The notes under the pieces were generated by a model. The model did no database searches. It was not told where the DNA came from and saw only the letters and a list, made by a program, of their open reading frames with translations. Both the position numbers and the translations under genes were made by a program. Shown here in pieces: positions 9,383 through 18,004 of a stretch of DNA of 64,000 bases (positions are counted from its first letter, which is position 1; every line of letters starts with the position of its first letter). Origin of the DNA: Streptoalloteichus hindustanus (GTDB lineage Bacteria; Actinomycetota; Actinomycetes; Mycobacteriales; Pseudonocardiaceae); contig NZ_FQVN01000001.1 in assembly GCF_900129375.1 (NCBI RefSeq), forward strand, positions 434,001-498,000, in the 5' to 3' direction.

Positions 9383-10560
9383 GGCAGCTCCGCGGTGATG
9401 GTGGTGGGTCCGCCCCGGGGGCTGTCGACGCGGAACCGGCCGTCCAGGGCCGCGACGCGGCGGGCGAGCCCGGACAGCCCGCCACCCGACGGGTCCGCAC
9501 CGCCCCGACCGTCGTCACTGACCGACACGACGACCATGTTCTCCTGCCGGGCCACCCGCACGGAGATCTCCGTGGCGCCGGAGTGCTTCGCCGCGTTCGT
9601 GACCGCCTCGCACACCACGAAGTAGGCCGCGGTCTCGACCGTGGTCGGTAAACGCTCCGGGAGGTCGCAGTCCATCCGGACCGGCACACTGCTGCGCTCC
9701 GCCACCTGGGCCAGCGCCTCGCCCAGGCCCAGGCTGTCCAGCGCCGTGGGGTAGACCCGCCACGCCACCTCGCGAAGCTCGTCGAGCAGTTGTTGGGAGT
9801 GCTCGTGCGCCTGCTCCAGCAACTCCTCGGCCTTGGTCGGCGTCCGTGCCCGGCGGGCGCGGCCGAGCAACATGCCCAGGGCCACCAGCCGTTGCTGCAC
9901 CCCGTCGTGCAGATCGCGTTCGATGCGCCGCCGTTCGGCGTCCACCGCCGCCACGATCCCCGCCCGGCTCGTGGCCAGCTCGGTGATCCGCCGGGCCATC
10001 AGCTCCACGTAGTCCGGGCCGAGGAGCCGCCGCGCGAACCGCTCGTCCAGCGCGGCGACCCCGACCAGGCCCTGCACGTTCAGGTACAGCAGCAACGCGC
10101 CGGGGACGAGCAGCACGGCGATCGTCTCGGCGGACACCCGGCCGCCGTCAACCCGCCCGTCGGCCAGCCAGGCCCACAGGAACACCCCGGCCGTGCCCAG
10201 CCCGAGCGCCAGCAGGAGGAGCACCCCGGCCCCGAGCAGGCCGACCAGGACCCGCGCCCCGAGGTAGCGCCGCACCCTGCGGTCGTCGTACCCCTCCGCG
10301 ATGTCGACGAAGAGGAACACCCCCAGGCGCCACCGCTCGAACTCGGTGAGCCGCCGGGCCCCGGAGACCATCCACCGGTCCACCGCGGCCCGCGGCGCCG
10401 AGCCCGGCAGCGCGGCCGCCAGCGCCAACCCGAGCCAGCCGACGGCCAGGAACACCAGCTCGACCAGGGCGCTCCCCGCGCCGAGGAACAGGCCGCCGAT
10501 CAGGTGGTGCCAGCGCGCGCCGGCCCGGAAGAAGTGGACGCGGGGCTTCGGGTGTTCCAT
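9373..10560 (-). CDS. Sensor histidine kinase (HisKA_3 type) with membrane sensor region
   Basis: This 395-residue kinase has several hydrophobic segments between residues 15 and 170 that look like the actinobacterial 'putative sensor' membrane module. The dimerisation box follows, ERRRIERDLHDGVQQRL, whose histidine is the phosphorylation site. The ATP-binding domain shows the N-box FVVCEAVTNAAKHSGA, the G1 box SVSDDGRGGAD and a final GLSGLARRVAALDG. It starts six bases after the stop of dedA and overlaps the response regulator. A TTA leucine codon at 9649-9651 is notable in this GC-rich DNA and could make translation depend on the bldA-type tRNA. Confidence 0.93.
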   Translation of the reverse strand: MEHPKPRVHFFRAGARWHHLIGGLFLGAGSALVELVFLAVGWLGLALAAALPGSAPRAAVDRWMVSGARRLTEFERWRLGVFLFVDIAEGYDDRRVRRYLGARVLVGLLGAGVLLLLALGLGTAGVFLWAWLADGRVDGGRVSAETIAVLLVPGALLLYLNVQGLVGVAALDERFARRLLGPDYVELMARRITELATSRAGIVAAVDAERRRIERDLHDGVQQRLVALGMLLGRARRARTPTKAEELLEQAHEHSQQLLDELREVAWRVYPTALDSLGLGEALAQVAERSSVPVRMDCDLPERLPTTVETAAYFVVCEAVTNAAKHSGATEISVRVARQENMVVVSVSDDGRGGADPSGGGLSGLARRVAALDGRFRVDSPRGGPTTITAELPCA

Positions 10561-10566
10561 GGCCGC

Positions 10567-11292
10567 CTACCGCCCGACCGGTTCCCGGTGGTGGCCGCCG
10601 CGGTCGCCGTCGCGCCGGCGGTCGCGTCGGGCCGCCACGAGGCGAGAGACCACGAAGTAGCCGACCGCCAGGGCGACCACCACCAGGACGACCTTGGAGT
10701 ACACGCCGACGTACTCCTCCACCACGTTCCAGTTCTCCCCCAGCGCGTAGCCGGCCAGGACGAACAGGGTGTTCCAGATCAGGCTGCCCAGCGTGGTGTA
10801 CGCGAGGAAGAGCCCGACGGACATGCGTTCCACCCCGGCGGGCACGGAGATGAGGCTGCGGAAGATCGGGATCATCCGGCCGAGGAACACCGCCTTCACC
10901 CCGTGCCGGGCGAACCACGCCTCGGTGCGGTCGAGGTCGGACACCTTGACCAGGGGCAGCCGCGCGGCGACCGCCCGGATGCGCTCCCTGCCGAGCGCCG
11001 CGCCGACGGCGTAGAGCGCGATGGCGCCGACGACCGAGCCCAGGGTCGTCCACAGGATCGCGGAGAGCAGGCTCATGTCGCCCCGGCTCGCGGTGAACCC
11101 GGCGAGCGGCAGGATCACCTCGCTCGGGATCGGCGGGAAGAGGTTCTCCAGCGCGACCGCCAGACCGGCGCCGGGGGCGCCCAGCGCCTCCATCAGGCCG
11201 GTGACCCAGCCGACGATCCCGTCCGGCTGGGTGGGGGCGGCCGGCGGGGGCGCGCCTACCTCGCCGGCGAGGCGGAGAAGCGTCGCGTTCAT
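10567..11292 (-). CDS. DedA/SNARE-associated family membrane protein
   Basis: This 241-residue protein carries the DedA signature: ALENLFPPIPSEVILPLAGF near the N-terminus and VFLGRMIPIFRSLISVPAGV in the middle. Four to five membrane segments are visible. Members of the family include flippases for undecaprenyl phosphate and phospholipids, and act in envelope homeostasis and resistance to cationic peptides. It is the first gene of an operon with a two-component system. The ATG at 11292 matches the usual family N-terminus, and a longer frame upstream is unrelated. The C-terminus is a basic tail rich in Arg. Substrate is inferred from the family only. Confidence 0.9.
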   Translation of the reverse strand: MNATLLRLAGEVGAPPPAAPTQPDGIVGWVTGLMEALGAPGAGLAVALENLFPPIPSEVILPLAGFTASRGDMSLLSAILWTTLGSVVGAIALYAVGAALGRERIRAVAARLPLVKVSDLDRTEAWFARHGVKAVFLGRMIPIFRSLISVPAGVERMSVGLFLAYTTLGSLIWNTLFVLAGYALGENWNVVEEYVGVYSKVVLVVVALAVGYFVVSRLVAARRDRRRDGDRGGHHREPVGR

Positions 11293-11442
11293 GCATGACT
11301 CCGTTCGGTGCGACGAACCATGCGATGAACGGTAGGAATTCGGACGTCTCTCCCGGGACGAGGCAAACCGCACTTCTGCCGGAGGTCTTCCGCAAAAGTG
11401 GTACTGAGGAAAACCACAGGGTGCGGGTCGCCGACGCACGTA

Positions 11443-11478
11443 CGCCCGCCTCCCCGGCGCGGGGCCGGGAGGCGGGCG
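11443..11478 (-). terminator. GC-rich hairpin after the M20 peptidase gene
   Basis: CGCCCGCCTCCC pairs with GGGAGGCGGGCG across a 12-base loop, just past the stop codon of the peptidase gene. There is no U-run, as is usual in actinomycetes. Confidence 0.65.
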
Positions 11479-11486
11479 CGTCGACG

Positions 11487-12908
11487 TCAGGCGGTGGCGT
11501 GCGCGTCCAGGACCACCGCCACGCCGGCGGTCACCTTGGCCACGTACTCCAGGTGCAGCGACTCGTCGGGCACGTGCGCGTTCGAGCCCGGCCCGAGCGC
11601 GCCGGTGACCACGAACTGCGCCTCCGGGTAGGCGTCGTGCAGCAGGCCCATGAACGGGATCGACCCGCCCTCGCCGAGGGTCCGCCACGGCTCGCCGAAC
11701 ACGTCCTCGCTGGCGGCGTCCAACGCGTTCCGCAGCCAGGGGGCCAGCGTGGGCGCGTTCCACCCGCTGCCGGTCTCCAGCCGGCCCAGCTCGATCCGCG
11801 CGCCGTAGGGCACGTCGGTGGTGAGCGCCCGGCGCACCGCCGCCAGCGCCGCGTCGGCGTCGGCGGTCGGCGGCAGGCGGAAGCTCAGGCAGAGAGTGGT
11901 CCACGGCCGCAGCACGTTGCCCGCGTCGGCCGGAGCGGGCAGGCCGTCCGCGCCGATGACCGACAGGGTGGGCCGCCACGTGCGGTTCAGGGCGAGCTCG
12001 ACGTCGTCATCGGCGACCGGCCGCACGCCCTGGGCCAGCGGGAACATGGTGCGCAGCGCGCCACGGGTCACCTCGACGGTGTCCCGCAGCTCGGCCATCC
12101 GGTCGTCCGGCACGTCGACCGACATCTCGGGGAGCCGGATCTCGCCGGTCAGCGGGTCCTCGATCCGGTCGAGCAGCGCCCGCAGCACGCGGAAGGAGCT
12201 GGGCACGACGCCGGTGGCCGCGCCCGAGTGCTGGCCCACGTCCAGCACGTGCGCGGTGACCTCCACCTGCACGAGGCCGCGCAGCGAGGTCGTCAGCCAC
12301 AGCCGCTCGTAGTCGCCGGCGCCCGAGTCGAGGCACACGACGAGCGACACGCGCCCCAGCCGGTCGGCCAGGTGCTCCAGGTAGGCGGGCAGGTCCGGGC
12401 TGCCCGACTCCTCGCCGGTCTCCAGCAGCAGCACGCACCGGGCGTGCGAGCCGCCGTTCGCGCGGAGCGCCTCGATCGCGGCCACCGCGGCGTAGCCGGC
12501 GTAACCGTCGTCGACCGAGCCACGGCCGTACAGCCGGCCGTCCCTGATCACGGGCTTCCACGGGTCCAGGCCCTCGGACCAGCCCCCGACCGGCGGCTGC
12601 TTGTCCAGGTGGCCGTACAGCAGCACCGTGCCGGCGTCCGCCTTGGCGCCGTCCGTGGCCGGGATGTCGACCACCAGCAGTGGAGTGCGCCCGTCGAGCT
12701 GGATGACCTCGATGGTCGTGTTGGGCAGGGTGCGCCCGGCGAGCCACCGCCGCATGTGCTCGACGGCGGCGTCGAGATGGCCGCTGGCCGCCCACTGGGG
12801 GTCGAAGGCCGGCGACACCGCGGGCACGGCGACCAGCTCGGACAGGCTCGGCAGGACGTCGTCGTCCCAGAGCCCCTGAACAGTTCGGGTCAGCGCTGCG
12901 CGATCCAC
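11487..12908 (-). CDS. M20/M25/M40 family metallo-dipeptidase
   Basis: This 473-residue zinc peptidase belongs to the carnosinase/dipeptidase branch. Metal ligands are recognisable in LLYGHLDKQPPVGGW, in the bridging aspartate of RLYGRGSVDDGYAGY, in the catalytic pair of LLLETGEESGSPDL, in VVCLDSGAGDYE, and in the C-terminal histidine of GPGSNAHVPDESL. The length fits the family. GTG at 12908 is preceded by GAGGATCGGGAC, which fits as ribosome binding site. No signal peptide is present, so it is cytoplasmic and probably recycles dipeptides or N-acyl amino acids. It is monocistronic and followed by a hairpin. Confidence 0.93.
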   Translation of the reverse strand: MDRAALTRTVQGLWDDDVLPSLSELVAVPAVSPAFDPQWAASGHLDAAVEHMRRWLAGRTLPNTTIEVIQLDGRTPLLVVDIPATDGAKADAGTVLLYGHLDKQPPVGGWSEGLDPWKPVIRDGRLYGRGSVDDGYAGYAAVAAIEALRANGGSHARCVLLLETGEESGSPDLPAYLEHLADRLGRVSLVVCLDSGAGDYERLWLTTSLRGLVQVEVTAHVLDVGQHSGAATGVVPSSFRVLRALLDRIEDPLTGEIRLPEMSVDVPDDRMAELRDTVEVTRGALRTMFPLAQGVRPVADDDVELALNRTWRPTLSVIGADGLPAPADAGNVLRPWTTLCLSFRLPPTADADAALAAVRRALTTDVPYGARIELGRLETGSGWNAPTLAPWLRNALDAASEDVFGEPWRTLGEGGSIPFMGLLHDAYPEAQFVVTGALGPGSNAHVPDESLHLEYVAKVTAGVAVVLDAHATA

Positions 12909-13195
12909 GTCCCGATCCTCGCATCCGGCGAGACGCCCGCACGAGCCCGGCCGAATGCGCACCCACCCGAACGACGCATTCCGGACGACACGGAATCCCA
13001 GCTCGGCCCCGGCATTGGCGCGAAGACGTCGACAGAGCGTCGCCGGCCTCACCGCATTCCGCCCAAACCAGGTGATCACCCTGTCGCCCAGGTCGACCAC
13101 GTCGCACACAGAACGGCACGGACTCGTGTCACGCCCGCCAGTCAGGCAGTGCGCACCGGAGCGCCGGAGTCGGCGTGGCCGGTCAGGCGGGTTTC

Positions 13196-13786
13196 TCAGT
13201 CCCGGAGCAGGGCCGCGAAGCGGGCGAAGGCCCGGTCGGTGCGCTCCGGGTCGGGCGCGGTGAGACGGTCCAGCAACAGGCCGCGGAGCACCGCGAGGAT
13301 CACGGTCACGTCGACGCTGTCCACGTCGCTGCCGCGCAGCAGCGGGGCGAAGAATCCGAGCCAGTCGGCCACCAGCGCGCTGCCGCCGTCGGCGTACGCC
13401 TCGGGACGGGCCATCGCGTCGACGTACACCTCGAACAGCAGCCGCATGTACGGCGCGCGCTCCTCGGCGGTGAGCCACTCCCAGGCCAGCTCGACCGTCT
13501 CCCTGCGGGACGCTCCTGGGGCGTGGAACCGCTCGGCGTACAGGAGCGCCTGCCGTCGGCGCGCCTCGGCGAGCAGCTCGGTGACCAGCTGTTCCTTGCT
13601 GCCGAAGTCGTAGAGCAGCATCCGGGTGCTGGTGCCGAGGGCGGCGGCCAGCGGGCGGAGGCTGAGGCCGGCCAGGCCGTGCGCCAGGACGTGGTCGGTC
13701 GCGCGGGCCAGGATGCGGGCCCGGCGCTCGGGATCGGGCGGTCGCGCCAACGGGTGCCCCTCGACTTCGCTCTCCGGATGCGTCAT
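13196..13786 (-). CDS. TetR-family transcriptional regulator
   Basis: This 196-residue repressor has its helix-turn-helix at about residues 25-70 (ARILARATDHVLAHGLAGLS, then LAAALGTSTRMLLYDFGSKE). The C-terminal part is a typical ligand-binding helical domain. It is divergent from the membrane protein that follows, and a perfect palindrome lies between them. That arrangement suggests it represses itself and its neighbour. The ligand is unknown. Confidence 0.92.
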   Translation of the reverse strand: MTHPESEVEGHPLARPPDPERRARILARATDHVLAHGLAGLSLRPLAAALGTSTRMLLYDFGSKEQLVTELLAEARRRQALLYAERFHAPGASRRETVELAWEWLTAEERAPYMRLLFEVYVDAMARPEAYADGGSALVADWLGFFAPLLRGSDVDSVDVTVILAVLRGLLLDRLTAPDPERTDRAFARFAALLRD

Positions 13787-13794
13787 CCTATTCG

Positions 13795-13810
13795 TGAAAC
13801 AGTCGTTTCA
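13795..13810. promoter_or_regulatory. Palindromic operator between TetR gene and divergent membrane gene
   Basis: TGAAAC-AGTC-GTTTCA is a perfect 16-bp dyad. It sits nine bases upstream of the TetR start codon and 18 upstream of the membrane-protein start, the usual place for a TetR autorepression site. Confidence 0.75.
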
Positions 13811-13827
13811 AGAACTGGGGGACGCGC

Positions 13828-14322
13828 GTGGCCGTGGTCAACGTGGCCGTCTGGCTCGTGGTGACGGCGCTGGTGGTCCTGCGCCAACTGCGGCCGCGGC
13901 CGATCCGCCGGAAACCGGCCGTGGTGACGTCCGTCCTGGTCGGGGCGCTCGGCGTCGCCGGGACCGCCTTCGGGGTCGCCTCGGTGACGAAGTACCACGC
14001 CCTGTCGGCCGGCACGGTCGCGCTCGTGCTCCTCACCTTCGTGGTGGCGGTGGCGTTCGGCGCGGTGCGGGCGCTGTCGGTGCGGGTGTCGCACGACGAG
14101 ACGGGCCGGGCGCTGCGCCAGGGGACCGTGGCCACCGTGGTGCTGTGGCTGGCCTCGGTCGGCGCCCACCTGGGCATGGGCGCCTGGATCGACCACACCA
14201 CCCACGTCGGCCTGCTCGGCACGTCGACGATCTACCTGTACGTGGCGCTGACCCTCTGGACGCAGAGCGGCGTCCTGCGCCGGCGCGCGAGGCCGCGCAC
14301 GGTGCCCTCCGGCGTCGCGTGA
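13828..14322 (+). CDS. Small polytopic membrane protein under TetR control
   Basis: This gene encodes 164 residues with about four hydrophobic segments, for example VAVWLVVTALVVL near the start, SVLVGALGVAGTAFGVAS, VALVLLTFVVAVAFGAV and TVATVVLWLASVGAHLGM. No catalytic motif was recognised. The GTG start follows GGGGGAC by five bases. Its promoter overlaps the TetR operator, so it is likely induced by the regulator's ligand. It could take part in drug or lipid efflux or tolerance, but that rests only on the pairing with TetR. Confidence 0.8.
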   Translation: MAVVNVAVWLVVTALVVLRQLRPRPIRRKPAVVTSVLVGALGVAGTAFGVASVTKYHALSAGTVALVLLTFVVAVAFGAVRALSVRVSHDETGRALRQGTVATVVLWLASVGAHLGMGAWIDHTTHVGLLGTSTIYLYVALTLWTQSGVLRRRARPRTVPSGVA

Positions 14323-14381
14323 CGGCCTCCCTCTCTCCACATCGGACAGAAGACTGGCAGGAAGTTCTTTCGCCAAAACGT

Positions 14382-14415
14382 CTCCGCGCCCCCGACGGAC
14401 GTCGGGGGCGCGGAG
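14382..14415. terminator. Bidirectional terminator between convergent genes
   Basis: CTCCGCGCCCCCGAC and its perfect complement GTCGGGGGCGCGGAG flank a GGAC tetraloop. It serves the membrane protein on the left and the esterase on the right. Confidence 0.85.
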
Positions 14416-14440
14416 GGGGAAGCGTCAGTCCCGGATGCCG

Positions 14441-15472
14441 TCAGTTCCGGATGGCGTCGAGGAGCATCGGGAGCGACTTGTGCAGCTCCCGCTCCCAGTA
14501 GGGCCAGTCGTGGGTGCCCGGCTCGCCGAGCGTCGTGGTCACCCGGCCGCCCAGCGCGCGGAGCCGGTCGGCGACGTCGACGGCCTCGGCGTGCAGGAGC
14601 GCCTCGGCCCTGTCCGGTTGCTTGCCCGGCGCGTCCAGCGGGCCGGGCTCCCCGGTGCCCGCGGAGATGTGCACCGGGATGCGCCGGAGCAGGACCGCCA
14701 GGTCGTAGGGGTTGTGCGCGGCCCAGACGTGCCGCTGCGCCTCCGGGTCGCCCCACAGCGCGTTCGGGTCGTCCCCCGAGGCCTTGACCAGCGCCTGGAC
14801 GAAGGCGGCGCCGGTCGGGAACGCGTACTGCGGCCCGCCGGGGTGCAGGTTGTGGACCAGCCCGCTGTAGGAGGCGGCCGCCCGGAACATGCCGGGGTGC
14901 CGCGCCGCGTAACTCAGGGCGCCGAAGCCGCCCATCGACAGGCCGGCGACCGCCCGCCGCGCCCCGGCGCCGTAGTCGCGCTCCAGCAGGGTCCGCAGCT
15001 CGCCGAGGTGGAAGGTCTCCCAGCCGGGCACCCCACCCCGACCGCCGTTCCACCAGTCGCTGTAGAAGCCGGCGAGGCCGGCGTCCGGCATCACGACCAG
15101 CACGTCCCGCAGCTCGGGCCGGTCCTCGACGTCGGTGAACGCGGTCCACCCCGTGTGCGACTCCAGGCTGCAGCACCCGGCGAGCAACCACAGCGTCGGC
15201 CAGTGGCGGCCGCTGCCGCGGTCCCACCCGACGGGCAGCAGGAGGCGCGCGGTGGCCTTCTGCCTCAACGCCGGGGACCACACCGTGACGTCGAGGACGC
15301 GCTCGCTGACGCGCTTCTCCGCGACGACGTGCGCCGGCGCGGACGCGGCCTGTGCCGGCGCCTCCGCCGGCACCACCGGGGGAGCCGCGAGGGCCGGTGT
15401 GGCGGTGAGTGCCGCCATCACCCCAATGAGCAGCGCTAACAGCGTCGGAAGGGGGCGGCGTGCTGGGCGCAT
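14441..15472 (-). CDS. Secreted alpha/beta-hydrolase esterase (antigen 85/esterase D-like)
   Basis: This 343-residue protein begins with a Sec signal peptide (RRPLPTLLALLIGVMAALTA, cleavage probably after ALA). The mature part is an esterase/mycolyltransferase-type alpha/beta hydrolase. The nucleophile serine lies in VAGLSMGGFGALSYAA. The catalytic histidine is in EPGTHDWPYWERELHKSLP, a motif close to that of antigen 85 and related esterases. AGGAGG stands just before the ATG. A Gly-rich loop, DWWNGGRGGVPGWETF, also resembles the family. Mycolyltransferase activity is unlikely if the host lacks mycolates, so a general acyl esterase is the safer call. Confidence 0.88.
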   Translation of the reverse strand: MRPARRPLPTLLALLIGVMAALTATPALAAPPVVPAEAPAQAASAPAHVVAEKRVSERVLDVTVWSPALRQKATARLLLPVGWDRGSGRHWPTLWLLAGCCSLESHTGWTAFTDVEDRPELRDVLVVMPDAGLAGFYSDWWNGGRGGVPGWETFHLGELRTLLERDYGAGARRAVAGLSMGGFGALSYAARHPGMFRAAASYSGLVHNLHPGGPQYAFPTGAAFVQALVKASGDDPNALWGDPEAQRHVWAAHNPYDLAVLLRRIPVHISAGTGEPGPLDAPGKQPDRAEALLHAEAVDVADRLRALGGRVTTTLGEPGTHDWPYWERELHKSLPMLLDAIRN

Positions 15473-15730
15473 GGAGCCTCCTGGTGTGCTGTGCGGACGA
15501 AGGCAAGGCTGCACTGCGCCTTGACCGGTTAACTCGATCAGGTGGTCTCGGCCACATGTGGCAGGGCTCACGAGCACAGGAGGTTCCGTGTCAGGATGGC
15601 TGGTGAGCGATCCGTCAGCGTCGACGGTCCGCCGTCCGTGCCTGACCGGCGCGCGACGGCTCCCGCCGACGGCGCAGTCGCGCCGGTCGCCACAAGCGGC
15701 CGGGGCGGCCGAGAGGACGAGGAGAGACGC

Positions 15731-16963
15731 ATGTCGTCGCCGGAGCAATGGACGCGTCCGGTGGGCCAGCCAGGTGCTGGACCGCGGTCAACGGACGTCA
15801 CAGCGGCCACCGCTGGCACACCGACGAGGGACCAAGTGATCGCCGGACTGCGGGCCACCACCGAGGGTGGCGCCGACCTGGTGCAGCTGCTCACCCCCGA
15901 GGGTGAACGGGTCCACCACCCCGACTTCGACATCGAGGTCACTCCCGAGGAGCTTCGCGGGCTGTACCGCGACATGGTCCTGATCCGGCGCGCCGACCGG
16001 GAGGGCAACGCGCTGCAGCGGCAGGGCCAGCTCGGCATCTGGGTGCCGCTGCTGGGTCAGGAGGCCGCGCAGATCGGGGCCGGCCGGGCGATGAAGCCGC
16101 ACGACATGGCCTTCCCGAGCTACCGGGAGCACGGTGTGGCCTGGTGTCGGGGCATCGACCCGACCGAGATCCTCGGCATCTTCCGGGGCACCGACCACGG
16201 TAGCTGGGACCCGCTGGCCGCGCGCTTCCACCTCTACACGATCGTCATCGGCAACCAGTGCCTCAACGCGACCGGCTACGCCATGGGCCAGCGGTTCCAG
16301 GGCAAGGTGGGCGACGACGACGGCGAGGCCACCATCTGCTTCTTCGGCGACGGCGCCACCAGCCAGGGCGACGTGCACGAGGCGATGGTCTGGGCGTCGG
16401 TGTACGACGCGCCCGTCGTCTTCTACTGCCAGAACAACCAGTGGGCCATCTCCGAGCCGATCGAGCGGCAGACCAGGGTGCCGCTGTACCAGCGCGCCTC
16501 CGGGTACGGCTTCCCCGGCATCCGGGTGGACGGCAACGACGTCCTGGCCTGCCTCGCGGTCTCCCGCTGGGCGCTCGACGAGTGCCGGCACGGCAACGGC
16601 CCGGTGCTGATCGAGGCGTTCACCTACCGGATGGACGCGCACACCACCTCCGACGACCCGACGCGCTACCGCCTCTCCGACGAGCTGGAGGCGTGGAAGC
16701 TGAAGGACCCGATCGAGCGGGTCCGGGTGCACCTGGTCAAGCAGCAGTGGGCCGACCAGGAGTTCTTCGACTCAGTGCAGGCCGACGCCGACGAGCTGGC
16801 CGCGCGGCTGCGCGACTTCTGCGTCAACATGCCCACCCCCGGCCCGGAGCGGATCTTCTCCGAGGTCTACGCGCAGGAGAGCCCGCAGGTGCGGGCGCAG
16901 CGCGACGAGTTCCTCGACTACATGGCGGGTTTCGCCGACGCGCACGCCGGAGGTGAGCACTGA
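15731..16963 (+). CDS. bkdA: Branched-chain 2-oxoacid dehydrogenase E1 component, alpha subunit
   Basis: This 410-residue subunit decarboxylates 2-oxoacids from Val, Leu and Ile with thiamine diphosphate. The cofactor motif starts with GDGATSQGDVHEAMVW near residue 206 and ends with the NN of VVFYCQNNQWAIS. Other signature parts are GQEAAQIGAGRAM and YRMDAHTTSDDPTRY, the latter like the phosphorylation loop of the family. The ATG at 15731 is chosen because GAGGAGAG precedes it. The frame is open upstream but has no family similarity. The stop overlaps the E1beta start (TGATG). The products feed branched-chain fatty acid and polyketide synthesis. Confidence 0.95.
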   Translation: MSSPEQWTRPVGQPGAGPRSTDVTAATAGTPTRDQVIAGLRATTEGGADLVQLLTPEGERVHHPDFDIEVTPEELRGLYRDMVLIRRADREGNALQRQGQLGIWVPLLGQEAAQIGAGRAMKPHDMAFPSYREHGVAWCRGIDPTEILGIFRGTDHGSWDPLAARFHLYTIVIGNQCLNATGYAMGQRFQGKVGDDDGEATICFFGDGATSQGDVHEAMVWASVYDAPVVFYCQNNQWAISEPIERQTRVPLYQRASGYGFPGIRVDGNDVLACLAVSRWALDECRHGNGPVLIEAFTYRMDAHTTSDDPTRYRLSDELEAWKLKDPIERVRVHLVKQQWADQEFFDSVQADADELAARLRDFCVNMPTPGPERIFSEVYAQESPQVRAQRDEFLDYMAGFADAHAGGEH

Positions 16964-17994
16964 TGGCCGCACCGACCGTGAACGAGCGGGCCGTCGCGCC
17001 GGGTGAGGGCCGGACCCCGGTCCAGACCGTCACGATGGTCAAGGCCCTGAACATGGGCCTGCGGGCCGCACTGGAGCGCGACCCGAAGGTCGTCGTCATG
17101 GGTGAGGACGTCGGCAAGCTCGGCGGCGTCTTCCGGGTCACCGACGGCCTGCAGAAGGACTTCGGCGAGCAGCGGGTGCTGGACACGCCGCTGGCGGAGT
17201 CCGGGATCATCGGCACCGCGATCGGCCTGGCCATCCGGGGCTTCCGGCCGGTGTGCGAGATCCAGTTCGACGGTTTCGTCTTCCCCGGCTTCGACCAGAT
17301 CGTCAGCCAGCTCGCCAAGCTGCACTTCCGCAGCCAGGGCCGGATCAAGGTGCCGGTCGTGGTGCGCATCCCGTTCGGGGGCGGCATCGGCGCGGTGGAG
17401 CACCACTCCGAGTCCCCCGAGTCCTACTTCGCGCACACCGCGGGTCTGCGGGTCGTGGCCTGCTCCAACCCGGTCGACGCGTACTGGATGATCCAGCAGG
17501 CCGTCGAGTCCGACGACCCGGTGATCTTCTTCGAGCCCAAGCGGCGGTACTACGAGAAGGCCCAGCTCGACACCACGGCCACCCCGGACCCGCTGTTTGC
17601 CTCGCGCGTGCTGCGGCAGGGCGGCTCGGTGACCGTCGCCTGCTACGGCCCGATGGTGAAGACCTGCCTGGAGGCGGCCACCGCCGCCGCCGAGGACGGG
17701 GTGGAGCTGGAGGTCGTCGACCTGCGGACGCTGTCCCCGCTGGACCTCGGACCGGTGATCGACTCGGTGCGCCGCACCGGCCGGCTGGTCCTGGCCAGCG
17801 AGGCCCCCAGCGAGTCGTCGGTGACCGCCGAGATCGCCGCCAGGGTGCAGCAGGAGTGCTTCTACTCGCTGGAGGCGCCCGTGCTCCGGGTGACCGGCTT
17901 CGACACGCCGTACCCGCCCAGCAAGCTGGAGGAGGAGTTCCTCCCCGACCTGGACCGGGTGCTGCACGCCGTCGACCGTTCGCTGGCCTTCTGA
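16963..17994 (+). CDS. bkdB: Branched-chain 2-oxoacid dehydrogenase E1 component, beta subunit
   Basis: This 343-residue partner completes the E1 heterotetramer. Family motifs include VVVMGEDVGKLGGVFRVTDG, RVLDTPLAESGIIGTAIGLA, EIQFDGFVFPGFDQIVSQLA and the C-terminal RVTGFDTPYPPSKLEEEFLP. The N-terminal leader of about 20 residues is unconserved. It overlaps E1alpha by one base and lies 10 bp ahead of E2, so the three are cotranscribed. The EDVG and HSESPESYF features match branched-chain rather than pyruvate enzymes, although substrate breadth cannot be judged. Confidence 0.95.
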   Translation: MAAPTVNERAVAPGEGRTPVQTVTMVKALNMGLRAALERDPKVVVMGEDVGKLGGVFRVTDGLQKDFGEQRVLDTPLAESGIIGTAIGLAIRGFRPVCEIQFDGFVFPGFDQIVSQLAKLHFRSQGRIKVPVVVRIPFGGGIGAVEHHSESPESYFAHTAGLRVVACSNPVDAYWMIQQAVESDDPVIFFEPKRRYYEKAQLDTTATPDPLFASRVLRQGGSVTVACYGPMVKTCLEAATAAAEDGVELEVVDLRTLSPLDLGPVIDSVRRTGRLVLASEAPSESSVTAEIAARVQQECFYSLEAPVLRVTGFDTPYPPSKLEEEFLPDLDRVLHAVDRSLAF

Positions 17995-18004
17995 GGGAGC
18001 CGGG

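Noticed and set aside
12007-13119. Long frame on the minus strand inside the M20 peptidase
   Set aside because: It is a shadow of the peptidase in another frame; the peptidase has all metal ligands.
14441-15472. True antigen 85 mycolyltransferase
   Set aside because: Only the catalytic motifs match; there is no other sign of mycolate metabolism in the window, so a general esterase is safer.
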